Counted from the first letter of the stretch, positions 18,515 through 27,200 are shown. The stretch: DNA of 64,000 bases from Holophagae bacterium (GCA_030429565.1 JAUIFE010000002.1:186001-250000), one strand, 5' to 3'. Translations and numbers: made by a program. The notes: generated by a model from the letters alone, not told the origin.

Positions 18515-19507
18515 ATGATCTTTTCACAAGACGCCTGCAGCACCGCCCAATTGGACGCCGAACTGCAAGACATTGCCCGCCGCCTCAATTTGGAAAAACT
18601 CGAAGACGCGTTGCATTTTCCCAAGTATTTTCAGGTGGAAACCATCCGCGTGTGCAACGCCAAGTGTCCCTTCTGCGCCGTTGACCAGTGGGATAAATCC
18701 ACCCCGCTGATGCCCGACGAGCTGTTCGAAAAAATTGCGGAAGAAATGAGCGATTACAGCGATTGGATCGAATTTGTCTCGATTCAGCGCGCGGGCGAAC
18801 CCTTGCTCGATAAAAAAATTGTGCCGCGGGTGCAGCGCCTCAAAGACGCCGGCATCAAACACGTGACCATGTCCACCAACGCCTCGTTTCTCAGCGAAGA
18901 CAAAAGCCGCCAATTACTCGACGCGGGCCTGGACGAAGTCATGATGTCCATTGACTCAATTGATCGACCCAGCTACGAAAAAATGCGCGTCGGCTTGGAT
19001 TACGATCAAGTGATCGAGAACATCCAAAACTTCTTTAAGCTGCGCAACCAGCTCAATCCCAAGGTCATTGTGCGCGTGCGCGGCGTGTCTTTCCACGATT
19101 TGGAAAACGACGAATCACGCGCCGAGCTGGCACGTTGGACCCACTTTTGGGATGAAATTAAATTGCCACACGACCGCATCTACATGAAGAAACCGCACAA
19201 CTGGGGCAATCAAAAAGAATGGGATACCGTGCCCGAATACGCCGATATTTTCCATCCCTGCGTGTTGCCGTGGTCGACCATGCATGTCACCGCCATGGGC
19301 ACCGTGCCGCTTTGCCCGCAGGACTACGACGGCAAGGCCGATCTCGGCAATGTCTGGAACCAATCCATCGCCGAGATTTGGCGGGGTGAAGGTTGGGACC
19401 GCATCCGTCGTCTGCACCGCACCGGTCAACGCAATCAAATCGAATTCTGCCGCGGCTGCCGCCTCTTCGACGAAGAGTTTCACATGGAAAAAGAAATGCC
19501 GGTTTAG
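18515..19507 (+). CDS. Radical SAM/SPASM domain protein
   Basis: 330 residues. C-x3-C-x2-C at residues 47-54 (R-V-C-N-A-K-C-P-F-C), then a GGE-like R-A-G-E-P-L-L. C-terminal SPASM-like cysteines are seen in I-F-H-P-C-V-L-P-W, V-P-L-C-P-Q-D-Y and F-C-R-G-C-R. ATG with GAGGA eight bases upstream. The E1-alpha gene starts 10 bp after the stop, so this enzyme is co-transcribed with the dehydrogenase-like cassette. It shares fold and motifs with the divergent radical SAM protein but is clearly a different sequence. The substrate is unknown; a nucleotide sugar or keto-acid precursor is plausible. Confidence 0.78.
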   Translation: MIFSQDACSTAQLDAELQDIARRLNLEKLEDALHFPKYFQVETIRVCNAKCPFCAVDQWDKSTPLMPDELFEKIAEEMSDYSDWIEFVSIQRAGEPLLDKKIVPRVQRLKDAGIKHVTMSTNASFLSEDKSRQLLDAGLDEVMMSIDSIDRPSYEKMRVGLDYDQVIENIQNFFKLRNQLNPKVIVRVRGVSFHDLENDESRAELARWTHFWDEIKLPHDRIYMKKPHNWGNQKEWDTVPEYADIFHPCVLPWSTMHVTAMGTVPLCPQDYDGKADLGNVWNQSIAEIWRGEGWDRIRRLHRTGQRNQIEFCRGCRLFDEEFHMEKEMPV

Positions 19508-19517
19508 GACGGTCGCC

Positions 19518-20411
19518 GTGGACCGCACCGAAACCTTTTACCGCAAGCTATCGCTCATCCGCCGCTTCGAGACCCACCTGCTTGAGCAGTTCTCCTGGGG
19601 TAAGTTGAGCGGCACGACGCATACCTGTATTGGCCAGGAAGCCAACGCCGTTGGGCTCACGGCCCACATGACCGGCGACGACGTGGTTTTTTCCAACCAC
19701 CGCTGCCACGGCCATTACCTCGCATTAACCGACGACGTCGCCGGTCTGCTGGCCGAGCTGATGGGTCGTGAGCAAGGCGTCTGTCACGGCTGGGGCGGCA
19801 GCCAACACCTGCACCGCGACGGCTTTTACTCCAACGGCATTCAGGGCGGCATCGTCGCCAACGCCGTCGGCGCCGCCTTGGCCGAAAAAACCAAAAACAG
19901 CGGTGCGGTGACCACGGTTTTTTTAGGCGACGGCACGCTGGGTGAAGGCATCGTCTACGAAGCTATGAACTTAGCGGCCCTGTGGGCCTTGCCGGTTTTG
20001 TTTGTAATTGAGCACAACGGCTACGCCCAATCGACCCCGACCGCCATGCAACTGGCCGGCGAGGTCGCCGCCCGGCCACGCGCCTTTGGCATTGAAACCC
20101 ATTGTTTGGCGAGCAACGATACCGACGCGGTTTACGCCGCCGCCACACCCCTGTTCGACGGCTTGCGAAGCGACGGCAAGCCGCGCTGTTTCGTTTCCTT
20201 CACGTACCGCCTCGGCCCGCACAGCAAGGGCGACGACACCCGCGATCCGGCTGAAATCGAAGCCAAACGCGCCGATGATCCAGTACTGAGCTACCGCCGC
20301 AAATTGCCCGAGGACGTCGCCACGCGTATTGACGCCGCCAACCAGCAACGTTTGGTTGAGATCGTCGCCCGTCTCGAGCAATCGGCGCCGGCAGGGAGTC
20401 AACACCCATGA
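19518..20411 (+). CDS. Thiamine-diphosphate dehydrogenase E1 component, alpha subunit
   Basis: 297 residues from GTG, with AGGA about eight bases upstream. G-Q-E-A-N-A-V-G, H-R-C-H-G-H-Y-L-A, G-R-E-Q-G-V-C-H-G-W-G-G-S-Q-H and the ThDP motif G-D-G-T-L-G-E-G ending E-H-N-G-Y-A-Q are those of E1-alpha of pyruvate/acetoin/branched-chain 2-oxoacid dehydrogenases. It is about 30 residues shorter than typical housekeeping E1-alpha. The stop overlaps the E1-beta start (ATGA). There is no E3 gene nearby and no normal E2, only the lipoyl-NeuD fusion downstream. A keto acid (or possibly a ketose) as donor cannot be told from sequence. Confidence 0.88.
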   Translation: MDRTETFYRKLSLIRRFETHLLEQFSWGKLSGTTHTCIGQEANAVGLTAHMTGDDVVFSNHRCHGHYLALTDDVAGLLAELMGREQGVCHGWGGSQHLHRDGFYSNGIQGGIVANAVGAALAEKTKNSGAVTTVFLGDGTLGEGIVYEAMNLAALWALPVLFVIEHNGYAQSTPTAMQLAGEVAARPRAFGIETHCLASNDTDAVYAAATPLFDGLRSDGKPRCFVSFTYRLGPHSKGDDTRDPAEIEAKRADDPVLSYRRKLPEDVATRIDAANQQRLVEIVARLEQSAPAGSQHP

Positions 20412-21427
20412 CGGCACGCTTAATGGTTCACCAAATCAACGCCGCCTTAAACGAACTCATGGCCGAGGACGAACGCATCTATGTGATTGGCGAAGACGTG
20501 CTCGACCCTTACGGCGGCGCCTTTAAGGTAACCAAAGGTTTGTCGACGCGTTTTCCGCAACGGGTGTTGACCACGCCAATTAGCGAAGCCGTCATCGTCG
20601 GCGCCGCCACCGGCATGGCGTTGCGTGGCTTGCGTCCGGTTTGCGAAATCATGTTCGGCGATTTTCTGGGTCTGGCCTTCGATCAAATCCTCAATCACGC
20701 AACCAAATACCCGCTGATGTACGCCCAAAACGTGCCCTGTCCGATCACCATCCGCACGCCGATGGGCGGCCGGCGCGGCTACGGGCCCACCCACAGCCAA
20801 TCACTGGAGAAGTACTTCGTCGGCATTCCAGGTTTGGAAGTGACCGCGCTGCATCGCTTTCAACCGGTTCAACCCTTTTACCGCCGCGCATTGTTGGACG
20901 GTGACGGGCCCAGCTTAATCATCGAAAACAAAATGATGTACGGTCAGACGCCCTTGGCCCACTTAAAGGATGGTTACGACGATTTCCAACTGCGCCGCCA
21001 CGGTCGCGACGTCGTCGAAGCTGAACTTTCACTCACCGGCTTCGCCCACGAAGACCTAACGCTGATCACTTACGGCGGTATGAGCGATCTGTGTTTGAGC
21101 GCCGCCAAACAGGCCTTAATCGACTTCGAAATATCGGCCAACGTTATCATTCTAGGAAACTTGTCTCCCTTACCGCTGGATGTGCTGACGGCCGCCTGTG
21201 AACGAACCGGCCGCGTGCTGGTTGTGGAAGAAGGCACGCGTGCCTGGGGGGTCGGCAGCGAGATCGTGGCGCAACTCACACCGCGACTGTGGTCGCGACT
21301 CAAAGCGGCGCCGGCGCGGGTCGCCTGCGAAGCGCCGGTGCTGCCCAACAGCCAAGCGCTGGAAAACGAGTTTCTGCCCTCGGTCGCCGACATCTTGCAA
21401 CAAATGCGGGCCTTGGTGACGGCCTGA
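20408..21427 (+). CDS. Thiamine-diphosphate dehydrogenase E1 component, beta subunit
   Basis: 339 residues. V-I-G-E-D-V, T-P-I-S-E-A-V-I-V-G-A-A-T-G-M-A (catalytic Glu region), F-G-D-F-L-G-L-A-F-D-Q-I-L-N-H and the C-terminal V-V-E-E-G-T-R-A-W-G-V-G-S-E are standard E1-beta features. The start overlaps the E1-alpha stop by ATGA, giving coupled translation and 1:1 subunits. With E1-alpha it should form an alpha2-beta2 E1 that decarboxylates a 2-oxoacid and reductively acylates a lipoyl domain. The lipoyl protein follows 116 bp downstream. Confidence 0.9.
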   Translation: MTARLMVHQINAALNELMAEDERIYVIGEDVLDPYGGAFKVTKGLSTRFPQRVLTTPISEAVIVGAATGMALRGLRPVCEIMFGDFLGLAFDQILNHATKYPLMYAQNVPCPITIRTPMGGRRGYGPTHSQSLEKYFVGIPGLEVTALHRFQPVQPFYRRALLDGDGPSLIIENKMMYGQTPLAHLKDGYDDFQLRRHGRDVVEAELSLTGFAHEDLTLITYGGMSDLCLSAAKQALIDFEISANVIILGNLSPLPLDVLTAACERTGRVLVVEEGTRAWGVGSEIVAQLTPRLWSRLKAAPARVACEAPVLPNSQALENEFLPSVADILQQMRALVTA

Positions 21428-21443
21428 CGCGTCACGCAAATTC

Positions 21444-21472
21444 TTGGCGATTCACGCGTTTTGGGGTATGTT
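21444..21472 (+). promoter_or_regulatory. Possible promoter before the lipoyl-acyltransferase gene
   Basis: TTGGCG, a 17-bp spacer and TATGTT (21467-21472): each hexamer matches the sigma-70 consensus at four positions or so. It would allow extra transcription of the fusion gene independent of E1. Confidence 0.35.
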
Positions 21473-21543
21473 GAGGCACACACAACCATCGCATCAAACC
21501 CTGCGCTCAACCGGGCGCACCAATGCTGACACGCGGGGTCGCC

Positions 21544-22686
21544 ATGACAGACACCAACACGACGCCGAATTGGCACCCGGTGGTCTTGCCACAACTGGAA
21601 GTCAACAGCGAGCGCGCGCTGTTGGTGGCGTGGCTGGTTGCTTCAGGTGAAGCGGTAAAAAAAGGCACGCTTCTGGGCCACTGGGAAACAGCCAAAAGTG
21701 TCCATGAAATGACGGCCCCACGCGCCGGCTACTTTTTCCCGCGCGTGGCCGAAGGCGACGAACCCGATTTCCTCAGCGTGGTCGCCATGATCGGCGATAC
21801 GAACCAGGAACCACCGCCTTCGCCGCCACACCGAGCAGCCGCGTCAACGATAAGCGCGACACGATTCACCAAAAAAGCCGCGGGTTTGGCGCAACAACAC
21901 GGACTCACCGAGGCAGCGTTCCAAAAAAGCGGCATCATTACCGAACGCGACGTAACGGCGTTGCTCAACCAGCATTCGGTGCCACAAATACCGAAAACCT
22001 CATCGCTAGACAACCTTCGCTTACCCAGCGGCTTAACACGTATTCTGGTGATCACCGGTGGTGTTGGCGCCATGCACTTGATCGCCATTTTGCGCCACCA
22101 AGCGCGCGTCAATGTGCTCGGTTGTCTGGATGACGCGGCCGAATTACAAGGTCACCAACTTTTCGGGGTACCCGTGCTGGGACCGCTGACACAGTTGGAA
22201 ACCCGTTGGCGCAACGGCGAATTCGATCAAGCGATCATTGGCGCCACCGCCGACGTGGCGCTGCGACGACGTTTGTTTCAACAGTGCAAAGCACTTGAGA
22301 TCCCCATGGCCAATGCGATCGATCCCTCGGCGGTAATCGATGCCGGCGTCGTGCTCGGCGAAGGTAATATCATCGGCGCCCAGGTCCACATCGGCATGGC
22401 CACCCGCCTCGGCGACAACAATTTCATCGCGGCCAAGGGCAACATCGACCACCACAACCATTGGGGCTCCCATATTCTGACCGGGCCCGGTGTCATGAGT
22501 TCAAGCTTCGTCAAGGTGGGCGACGGTGCCCGCTTCGGGACCGGCATTTACATCGAACCACTGGTGACCATCGGTGCCGGTGCAGTGATTTCATCGGGCG
22601 CCTTGTTGCTGGGCCCTGTTCCCGCCGATCATTTGGTGAAAGTCCGCGTCACCACCGAAACCGTCCCACTTAAAAAGAACAGCTAA
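21544..22686 (+). CDS. Lipoyl domain - peripheral-subunit-binding domain - NeuD/PglD-like acyltransferase fusion
   Basis: 380 residues in three parts. Residues about 11-84 are an E2-type lipoyl domain with the modification motif W-E-T-A-K-S (predicted lipoyl Lys 51). Residues 102-141 match the E1/E3-binding domain of 2-oxoacid dehydrogenase E2 proteins (S-A-T-R-F-T-K-K-A ... I-I-T-E-R-D-V). A Pro-rich linker separates them. Residues 166-365 are not the E2 catalytic domain (no H-x3-D-G motif) but a PglD/NeuD-like module: Rossmann start I-L-V-I-T-G-G-V-G-A, then hexapeptide beta-helix with N-I-D-H-H (catalytic His region). The natural reading is that E1 charges the lipoyl arm and the beta-helix domain transfers the acyl group to a sugar. 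ATG 21544 is preferred to ATG 21523. Domain calls are firm; the reaction is inference. Confidence 0.82.
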   Translation: MTDTNTTPNWHPVVLPQLEVNSERALLVAWLVASGEAVKKGTLLGHWETAKSVHEMTAPRAGYFFPRVAEGDEPDFLSVVAMIGDTNQEPPPSPPHRAAASTISATRFTKKAAGLAQQHGLTEAAFQKSGIITERDVTALLNQHSVPQIPKTSSLDNLRLPSGLTRILVITGGVGAMHLIAILRHQARVNVLGCLDDAAELQGHQLFGVPVLGPLTQLETRWRNGEFDQAIIGATADVALRRRLFQQCKALEIPMANAIDPSAVIDAGVVLGEGNIIGAQVHIGMATRLGDNNFIAAKGNIDHHNHWGSHILTGPGVMSSSFVKVGDGARFGTGIYIEPLVTIGAGAVISSGALLLGPVPADHLVKVRVTTETVPLKKNS

Positions 22687-22687
22687 A

Positions 22688-23392
22688 TCAGCTCGGTCGG
22701 CGTTTGATGATTTCGGCGGCGCGGTTGAGATCACCACGATGATCGATATCGATGCTTTCGTCGGGGGCCATTTCGAACCAACAGCTCGGCGCCGGGAAAA
22801 ATCGTTTCTGCTTCAAAAAGGCGTCGGTTTGCACCATGTAAATGGCGCCATTGGGCCGAAACGCGCGTGGTAACTGCTGGCGCGGCTGTTCGAGCGCCGA
22901 CCACGCCTGCAGTGGTTGGAAGGCGCCGTCCTTGTCCAGCAACAGACTTTTGTAGGGATGGTGCTCGCATTCACACACACTGACAATGCTGCGACATTCA
23001 CCATCCCAAAGTTCCGACCAACAAGCATCAATATGGGCGGCGGTGCGCAACGGCGAGGTCGGTTGCAAGAAGGCTGACCAAGAGGGTCGACGATCTTGGT
23101 CGGCCAGGTGTTCCAAGGCATGTAGCAAGACGTCGCGTGACAAGGAATCGTCTTGCGCCAGCGCCGCCGGCCGATTGATCACGCGGGCACCGAAACGCCG
23201 CGCCGTGGTGGCGATTTCGGCATCCTCGGTGGAAACATAAGTCTCGCCAATCCAAAACGCATCCAAGGCCGCTTGAATCGTCCAAGCCAACAGCGGCTTG
23301 CCGGCCAGATCACACAAATTCTTGCGCTTCAGTCCTTTGGATCCACCGCGTGCTGGAATAATCGCCACCATGTCGGGCCGCTCGCGTGTCAT
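22688..23392 (-). CDS. neuA: Acylneuraminate cytidylyltransferase (NeuA-like)
   Basis: 234 residues. I-I-P-A-R-G-G-S-K-G-L-K-R-K-N near the N-terminus is the CTP-binding signature; S-T-E-D-A-E-I-A and F-L-Q-P-T-S-P-L-R follow, and the C-terminus has D-I-D-H-R-G-D-L. The enzyme activates a nonulosonic acid as its CMP ester. ATG 23392 is chosen because AGGTGA lies five bases upstream; GTG 23401 is the alternative. It is the last gene of the ten-gene minus operon and its stop almost touches the convergent fusion gene. With NeuC and NeuB in the window, the minimal CMP-nonulosonate pathway is complete in outline. Confidence 0.87.
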   Translation of the reverse strand: MTRERPDMVAIIPARGGSKGLKRKNLCDLAGKPLLAWTIQAALDAFWIGETYVSTEDAEIATTARRFGARVINRPAALAQDDSLSRDVLLHALEHLADQDRRPSWSAFLQPTSPLRTAAHIDACWSELWDGECRSIVSVCECEHHPYKSLLLDKDGAFQPLQAWSALEQPRQQLPRAFRPNGAIYMVQTDAFLKQKRFFPAPSCWFEMAPDESIDIDHRGDLNRAAEIIKRRPS

Positions 23393-23401
23393 CGTCGTCA
23401 C

Positions 23402-24070
23402 CTACTCGAAAAAGGCAAATTCGTAATCGCCACTGTAGTCGAACTGCTCAAACACCCAGTGCCACTCCTTTACGGAGAAAATGCTTTCGCAGGTCAGTTG
23501 CCAGTAGAGCAGGTTCATCTTCTCACGTTCATTGCGATACGACTCCACGTAGAGGTAAGCGTCGCCGCGTTTGACACGCTCGATTTCACTTAACGCCTTT
23601 TGCAGGTCGTAAATCGGCAGGTTGTGCAGCGTCATCAAACTGATCACCAAATCAAAGCTGTCATCTTTGTAAGGCAAGGCGGTCGCGCAACCTTCGTCGA
23701 GCCGGTCTTTCACCTCGTCTTTGGCGTTTTCCAGGGCATAGCCGCTGATGTCCAAGCCGGTCACCTTGAGCTCAGGCAGAATCTTCTGCATTTCGTAGAG
23801 CAAAAACCCTTTGCCGCAGCCGATATCCAACACGCGCGAGCCGGCTTTCAAACCATAGTAATCGATGAGCTGGGCCGCCACCGGCGCCCAACGCCCATCG
23901 TAGCGGTAACCGCCGTAACCGTTTTTGCGAGCACCGTCCCAATATTCTTTGCCCCACTGCTTGGCAATGGTGGCACATTCCGACTTGTCGGCTGCGGTGA
24001 CACGCGCGACGTAATCGCGCTTGGTGTTCTCGTGCAAGGGGGTGACAAAATGCACCAAACTCTTGGCCAT
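23402..24070 (-). CDS. Class I SAM-dependent methyltransferase
   Basis: 222 residues. The SAM-binding motif V-L-D-I-G-C-G-K-G-F near residue 80 and G-L-D-I-S-G-Y-A follow class I Rossmann order; L-P-Y-K-D-D-S-F-D-L-V-I is motif III. ATG with AGGAG six bases upstream. It lies 46 bp after the LIC12192-family gene and nine bases before the NeuA-like start, within the operon. It may methylate the same unusual sugar; no acceptor is evident. Confidence 0.8.
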   Translation of the reverse strand: MAKSLVHFVTPLHENTKRDYVARVTAADKSECATIAKQWGKEYWDGARKNGYGGYRYDGRWAPVAAQLIDYYGLKAGSRVLDIGCGKGFLLYEMQKILPELKVTGLDISGYALENAKDEVKDRLDEGCATALPYKDDSFDLVISLMTLHNLPIYDLQKALSEIERVKRGDAYLYVESYRNEREKMNLLYWQLTCESIFSVKEWHWVFEQFDYSGDYEFAFFE

Positions 24071-24116
24071 AGGGTTCTCCTGTTATACCGGTCGAATCGC
24101 GGCTCATCCAGAATGA

Positions 24117-24539
24117 TTAACCTTCAATTTTATTGATCCCGGTGTGATTTTTTGTAATTTGACGAACTAGCAGCAAATCTTCCATCATCGAAATATCGCG
24201 CTCATCGCTGGCCGTTAATTCTTCAAGCGCAAAACGCACACTGAAGTCGCCCGCGCGGACCAGGCGCCACAACTGTTCGCGTACGGCGGCGTCGTCCGGC
24301 AACAGATGGGTGCTGTAAAACAACAGACCGTCGAGGTGATCGGCCTCGTCAATCAGAGCGCGCAGCATCATGCTACACCCATCCATGGTGTACTCCACCG
24401 CACTGAGCAAAAACAACAGTTGGTGACGCGCCGCGTAGTCACGAATCACCAAGTTTTGCACGCGTTGCGGTACAAAGCCGGCACCTTGCGGCCGACTCGA
24501 AATGTAGCCGCGCCAACCGCGTGTCCTGGCCGGGCTCAT
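24117..24539 (-). CDS. Sporadic carbohydrate cluster protein, LIC12192 family
   Basis: 140 residues. R-G-Y-I-S-S-R-P, P-Q-R-V-Q-N-L-V-I-R-D-Y, L-S-A-V-E-Y-T-M, L-D-G-L-L-F-Y-S and F-A-L-E-E-L match the small family named after Leptospira LIC12192, found only in scattered glycan clusters. Its biochemical role is not known. The ATG overlaps the stop of the 2OG oxygenase (ATGA), as these two families usually travel together. A catalytic or regulatory partner role for the oxygenase is possible but unproven. Confidence 0.8.
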   Translation of the reverse strand: MSPARTRGWRGYISSRPQGAGFVPQRVQNLVIRDYAARHQLLFLLSAVEYTMDGCSMMLRALIDEADHLDGLLFYSTHLLPDDAAVREQLWRLVRAGDFSVRFALEELTASDERDISMMEDLLLVRQITKNHTGINKIEG

Positions 24540-25351
24540 GAATCACCACCGCCGCGGACTGAAGGTTCGCGGTAGGCGTAACCGAAACGCGTCGCCGGTC
24601 GCAGCGTAATCGGTAAAAAGGATTCGCCCAATTCTTTGGTGCCGTAAGGCGACAACAGACCCTTAAAACGCGTATTCATACTCCAGCGCGTATCGGCTTC
24701 GCCGTTAATGCGGTTGCCGTGAATTAAACCGTGCCAAAAGATCAAACCGCGCCCCATCGGCACGTCCATCCACACCAGGTCCTTTTCAATAGCTCGGAAA
24801 AAGGCTTCGGCCGACAACGCCGCGTACCGCTCAAACTCAGCCAACACGGCGTCGGTTTGCGGTTTCGGCAAAACGTACATGCTTTTGGTGGCGTAGCAGT
24901 CCACCAACGGCAACCAAAACACCACTTCGTAAGGCGAGTTTCCCGACCACACATCAGCGTGCAGTGGTAACAGCGAACTGGCGTCGCCGGGAAACTGAAT
25001 GCTCAAGTTTAGCGAGCGCTGCATGGCCAACTCATTGCCGACAATCCAAGCCAGCGGCTGTTTGGCCATGCGATACAGCAACGGTCGCACCGAGGGATCT
25101 CGATTGAGCGCCTGAATCAAACCGAGCCGCACGCGGTTGAGCTCGGGGACCGGCACCCATTGGTGAATCTGGTCAAAGAATACAGGTTCGGTGACATCGT
25201 CGGGCAGCGAAATCAGCGCACGTGCGGCCTCAAACAAACGCCGGCGCAAGCCGCCAAGCAAGGTGGGCGCTAAATCGAAGGCCACATATCCGTCGGCAAG
25301 GTAGGCGTCGATACAGGCTTTTTCGTCGGCGTCAAAAAAAGAATCGCTCAT
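24536..25351 (-). CDS. Sporadic carbohydrate cluster 2OG-Fe(II) oxygenase
   Basis: 271 residues. The Fe(II) site is visible as H131-A-D133 (L-P-L-H-A-D-V-W) with a distal His near 207-211 (F-W-H-G-L-I-H-G-N) and Arg 222 for 2-oxoglutarate. This matches the phytanoyl-dioxygenase-like family seen beside LIC12192-type proteins. It presumably hydroxylates or oxidises a sugar or sugar nucleotide. It overlaps the downstream gene by four bases and follows the transketolase C-half by 8 bp, so it is operonic. Substrate unknown. Confidence 0.8.
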   Translation of the reverse strand: MSDSFFDADEKACIDAYLADGYVAFDLAPTLLGGLRRRLFEAARALISLPDDVTEPVFFDQIHQWVPVPELNRVRLGLIQALNRDPSVRPLLYRMAKQPLAWIVGNELAMQRSLNLSIQFPGDASSLLPLHADVWSGNSPYEVVFWLPLVDCYATKSMYVLPKPQTDAVLAEFERYAALSAEAFFRAIEKDLVWMDVPMGRGLIFWHGLIHGNRINGEADTRWSMNTRFKGLLSPYGTKELGESFLPITLRPATRFGYAYREPSVRGGGDS

Positions 25352-25359
25352 AACTCGTC

Positions 25360-26325
25360 CTAAAGCCCGGTTTTGCGCCGCGTTCGTCCATCGGCGACGT
25401 CCAACTTGAGGAAACCCAGCGCGGCCCGAATGACCGCATCGGCATCCAAACCGTAATAAGCCAAAAGATTTTCCTGACGCCCAAAACGGTCGGGGAAGCG
25501 GTCGGGAATGCCCAACGCTTTGAGCACGCCTTGTGGATGTCGCTCACCGGCCGCCATTAATTCGGCAATCGCCGAACCCAAGCCGCCGATGGTGCTGTGT
25601 TCTTCCAAGGTCATCACGAATCGCGCCTTGCGCAGGTTGGGCATCAAGGTCTGACGGTCGAGCGGTTTCAAAGTCGGCACGTGAATGACGCCCACACCAA
25701 TGGCCAACTCGGCCAAACGTTCAGCCACGATTAAGGCCGGCTGCAGCATGACGCCGGTGGTAATTAGCAGCAGGTCTTCCGGTTCAGAAAATACCAGCGC
25801 CTTGCCAATCGCAAAGTCGTGTTCAGGTTTGGAAACAATGGGATCGCCGCCACGTGCCACCCGGAAATAAACCGGGCCGGACCAATCGTGGGAGGCGCGC
25901 ACGGCGCGTTCCATTTCGTCGGCGTCGCAAGGGGCAATCACCGTCATATTGGGCAAAGCACGCATCAGCGCCAAATCATCGACAGCCAGGTGTGTCGGCC
26001 CCAAGGGCGCGTAAACCAGGCCGCCGCCGTTGGCGTAGAGCCGCACCGGGTGGTTGTTCATGCACAGGTCCACCGCAATTTGTTCGTAACAGCGGCGCGT
26101 TAAAAAGGTCGCAATCGTGTTGACGTACGGGATGAACCCGTTCATCGCCAATCCGGCCGCCATCCCGATTACATAAGCTTCGCTAATGCCTTCCACAAAA
26201 AACCGGTCGGGAAAGTCGCGACGAAAACCGTCCAAGGTGCCTTGCCCGACATCGGAACCCACGTAGACCACGTCTTCAAACTGACGCGCTAGGTCGTGGA
26301 CCGTTTCTAAGCCACGCTTACGCAT
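25360..26325 (-). CDS. Split transketolase, C-terminal (pyrimidine-binding) subunit
   Basis: 321 residues. F-F-V-E-G-I-S-E-A-Y-V-I-G-M-A-A-G has the catalytic Glu of the ThDP pyrimidine-binding domain; the C-terminal transketolase domain has T-L-E-E-H-S-T-I-G-G-L-G. ATG 26325 has GGAGG six bases upstream and overlaps the N-half gene by 8 nt; an earlier in-frame ATG (26343) is less likely. Together the two halves form a transketolase/DXS-like enzyme moving a two-carbon ketol unit. Dedicated split transketolases in glycan clusters are thought to build branched or higher-carbon sugars. Confidence 0.85.
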   Translation of the reverse strand: MRKRGLETVHDLARQFEDVVYVGSDVGQGTLDGFRRDFPDRFFVEGISEAYVIGMAAGLAMNGFIPYVNTIATFLTRRCYEQIAVDLCMNNHPVRLYANGGGLVYAPLGPTHLAVDDLALMRALPNMTVIAPCDADEMERAVRASHDWSGPVYFRVARGGDPIVSKPEHDFAIGKALVFSEPEDLLLITTGVMLQPALIVAERLAELAIGVGVIHVPTLKPLDRQTLMPNLRKARFVMTLEEHSTIGGLGSAIAELMAAGERHPQGVLKALGIPDRFPDRFGRQENLLAYYGLDADAVIRAALGFLKLDVADGRTRRKTGL

Positions 26326-27163
26326 GCGCTGCCTCCAGGTCACGGATCATTTTTTCGATATCGCCTTCGCTGATTTTCGATTTGTGGTGCCAACTCAAGT
26401 CGTTTTCCATGTAGGGCAAACCACGCCCTTTAATCGTGTGGCATATCAGCGCCGTTGGACGACCCGCTTGCAACGGCGATTGTTCCAGCAGCGCGCGCAA
26501 GCGCTCCGGCTCGGCCACCATGTCGACGTCTTCGGCGGCAAACCCGAAAGCACGCCACTTCTCGGCAAATGGATCCAAATTACACACTTCGCTGGTTGGC
26601 CCGTAGGACATGTGTTTGTTGTAGTCCACCAACACCACCAGGTTTTCCAAACCGTGTTTGGCCGCCGCCAACGCCGCTTCCCAAACCGAACCTTCGCCGC
26701 ACTCGCCGTCACCTAGCACCACGTAATTGCGGAAAGAACGCTGCTGGAGGCGTGCCGCCAGGGCAAATCCCACCGCAATCGACAAACCGTGGCCTAGCGA
26801 ACCGGTGGTCGCTTCGACGCCTGGCGTGCGTTCCTCGGGGTGGCCGCCCAATTCGCCTTCGAAATGGCAAAACCCCTTAAACCAATCGCGTGGAAAAAAC
26901 CCCTTGTCGGCCAACAACGCATACTGCGCCAAGCAGCCGTGACCCTTGCTGAGGATGAAACGATCGCGGTCGGCCCAATCCGGTGTCTCGGCCTGGAAGC
27001 GCATAATGTGGTCGTAGAGCGTCACCAGAATTTCCACCACGGAAAAGGCGGAGGGAATGTGGCCGCGTTTGCCAAAGCGCACCATCTGCAAAATTTCTTT
27101 GCGAATGTGCAGACAGCGTGCCCGGAAAGCCGCATCCTTCGGTGGCGATGGAATTGTGCTCAT
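26318..27163 (-). CDS. Split transketolase, N-terminal (ThDP diphosphate-binding) subunit
   Basis: 281 residues. L-S-K-G-H-G near residue 72, G-S-L-G-H-G-L-S near 122 and the ThDP motif G-D-G-E-C-G-E-G-S ending V-D-Y-N-K are diagnostic of the N-terminal half of transketolase. ATG with GGAGG seven bases upstream. It overlaps its C-terminal partner. As part of the ten-gene operon it is unlikely to be the housekeeping transketolase, which is normally one long chain. Confidence 0.87.
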   Translation of the reverse strand: MSTIPSPPKDAAFRARCLHIRKEILQMVRFGKRGHIPSAFSVVEILVTLYDHIMRFQAETPDWADRDRFILSKGHGCLAQYALLADKGFFPRDWFKGFCHFEGELGGHPEERTPGVEATTGSLGHGLSIAVGFALAARLQQRSFRNYVVLGDGECGEGSVWEAALAAAKHGLENLVVLVDYNKHMSYGPTSEVCNLDPFAEKWRAFGFAAEDVDMVAEPERLRALLEQSPLQAGRPTALICHTIKGRGLPYMENDLSWHHKSKISEGDIEKMIRDLEAAHA

Positions 27164-27200
27164 CGGACGACCTCCTTAAAAGCATCAAACCTATGGTAAT

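Noticed and set aside
21544..22686. Ordinary dihydrolipoamide acyltransferase (E2)
   Set aside because: Lipoyl and binding domains fit, but the E2 catalytic domain and its H-x3-D-G motif are absent; hexapeptide repeats are present instead.
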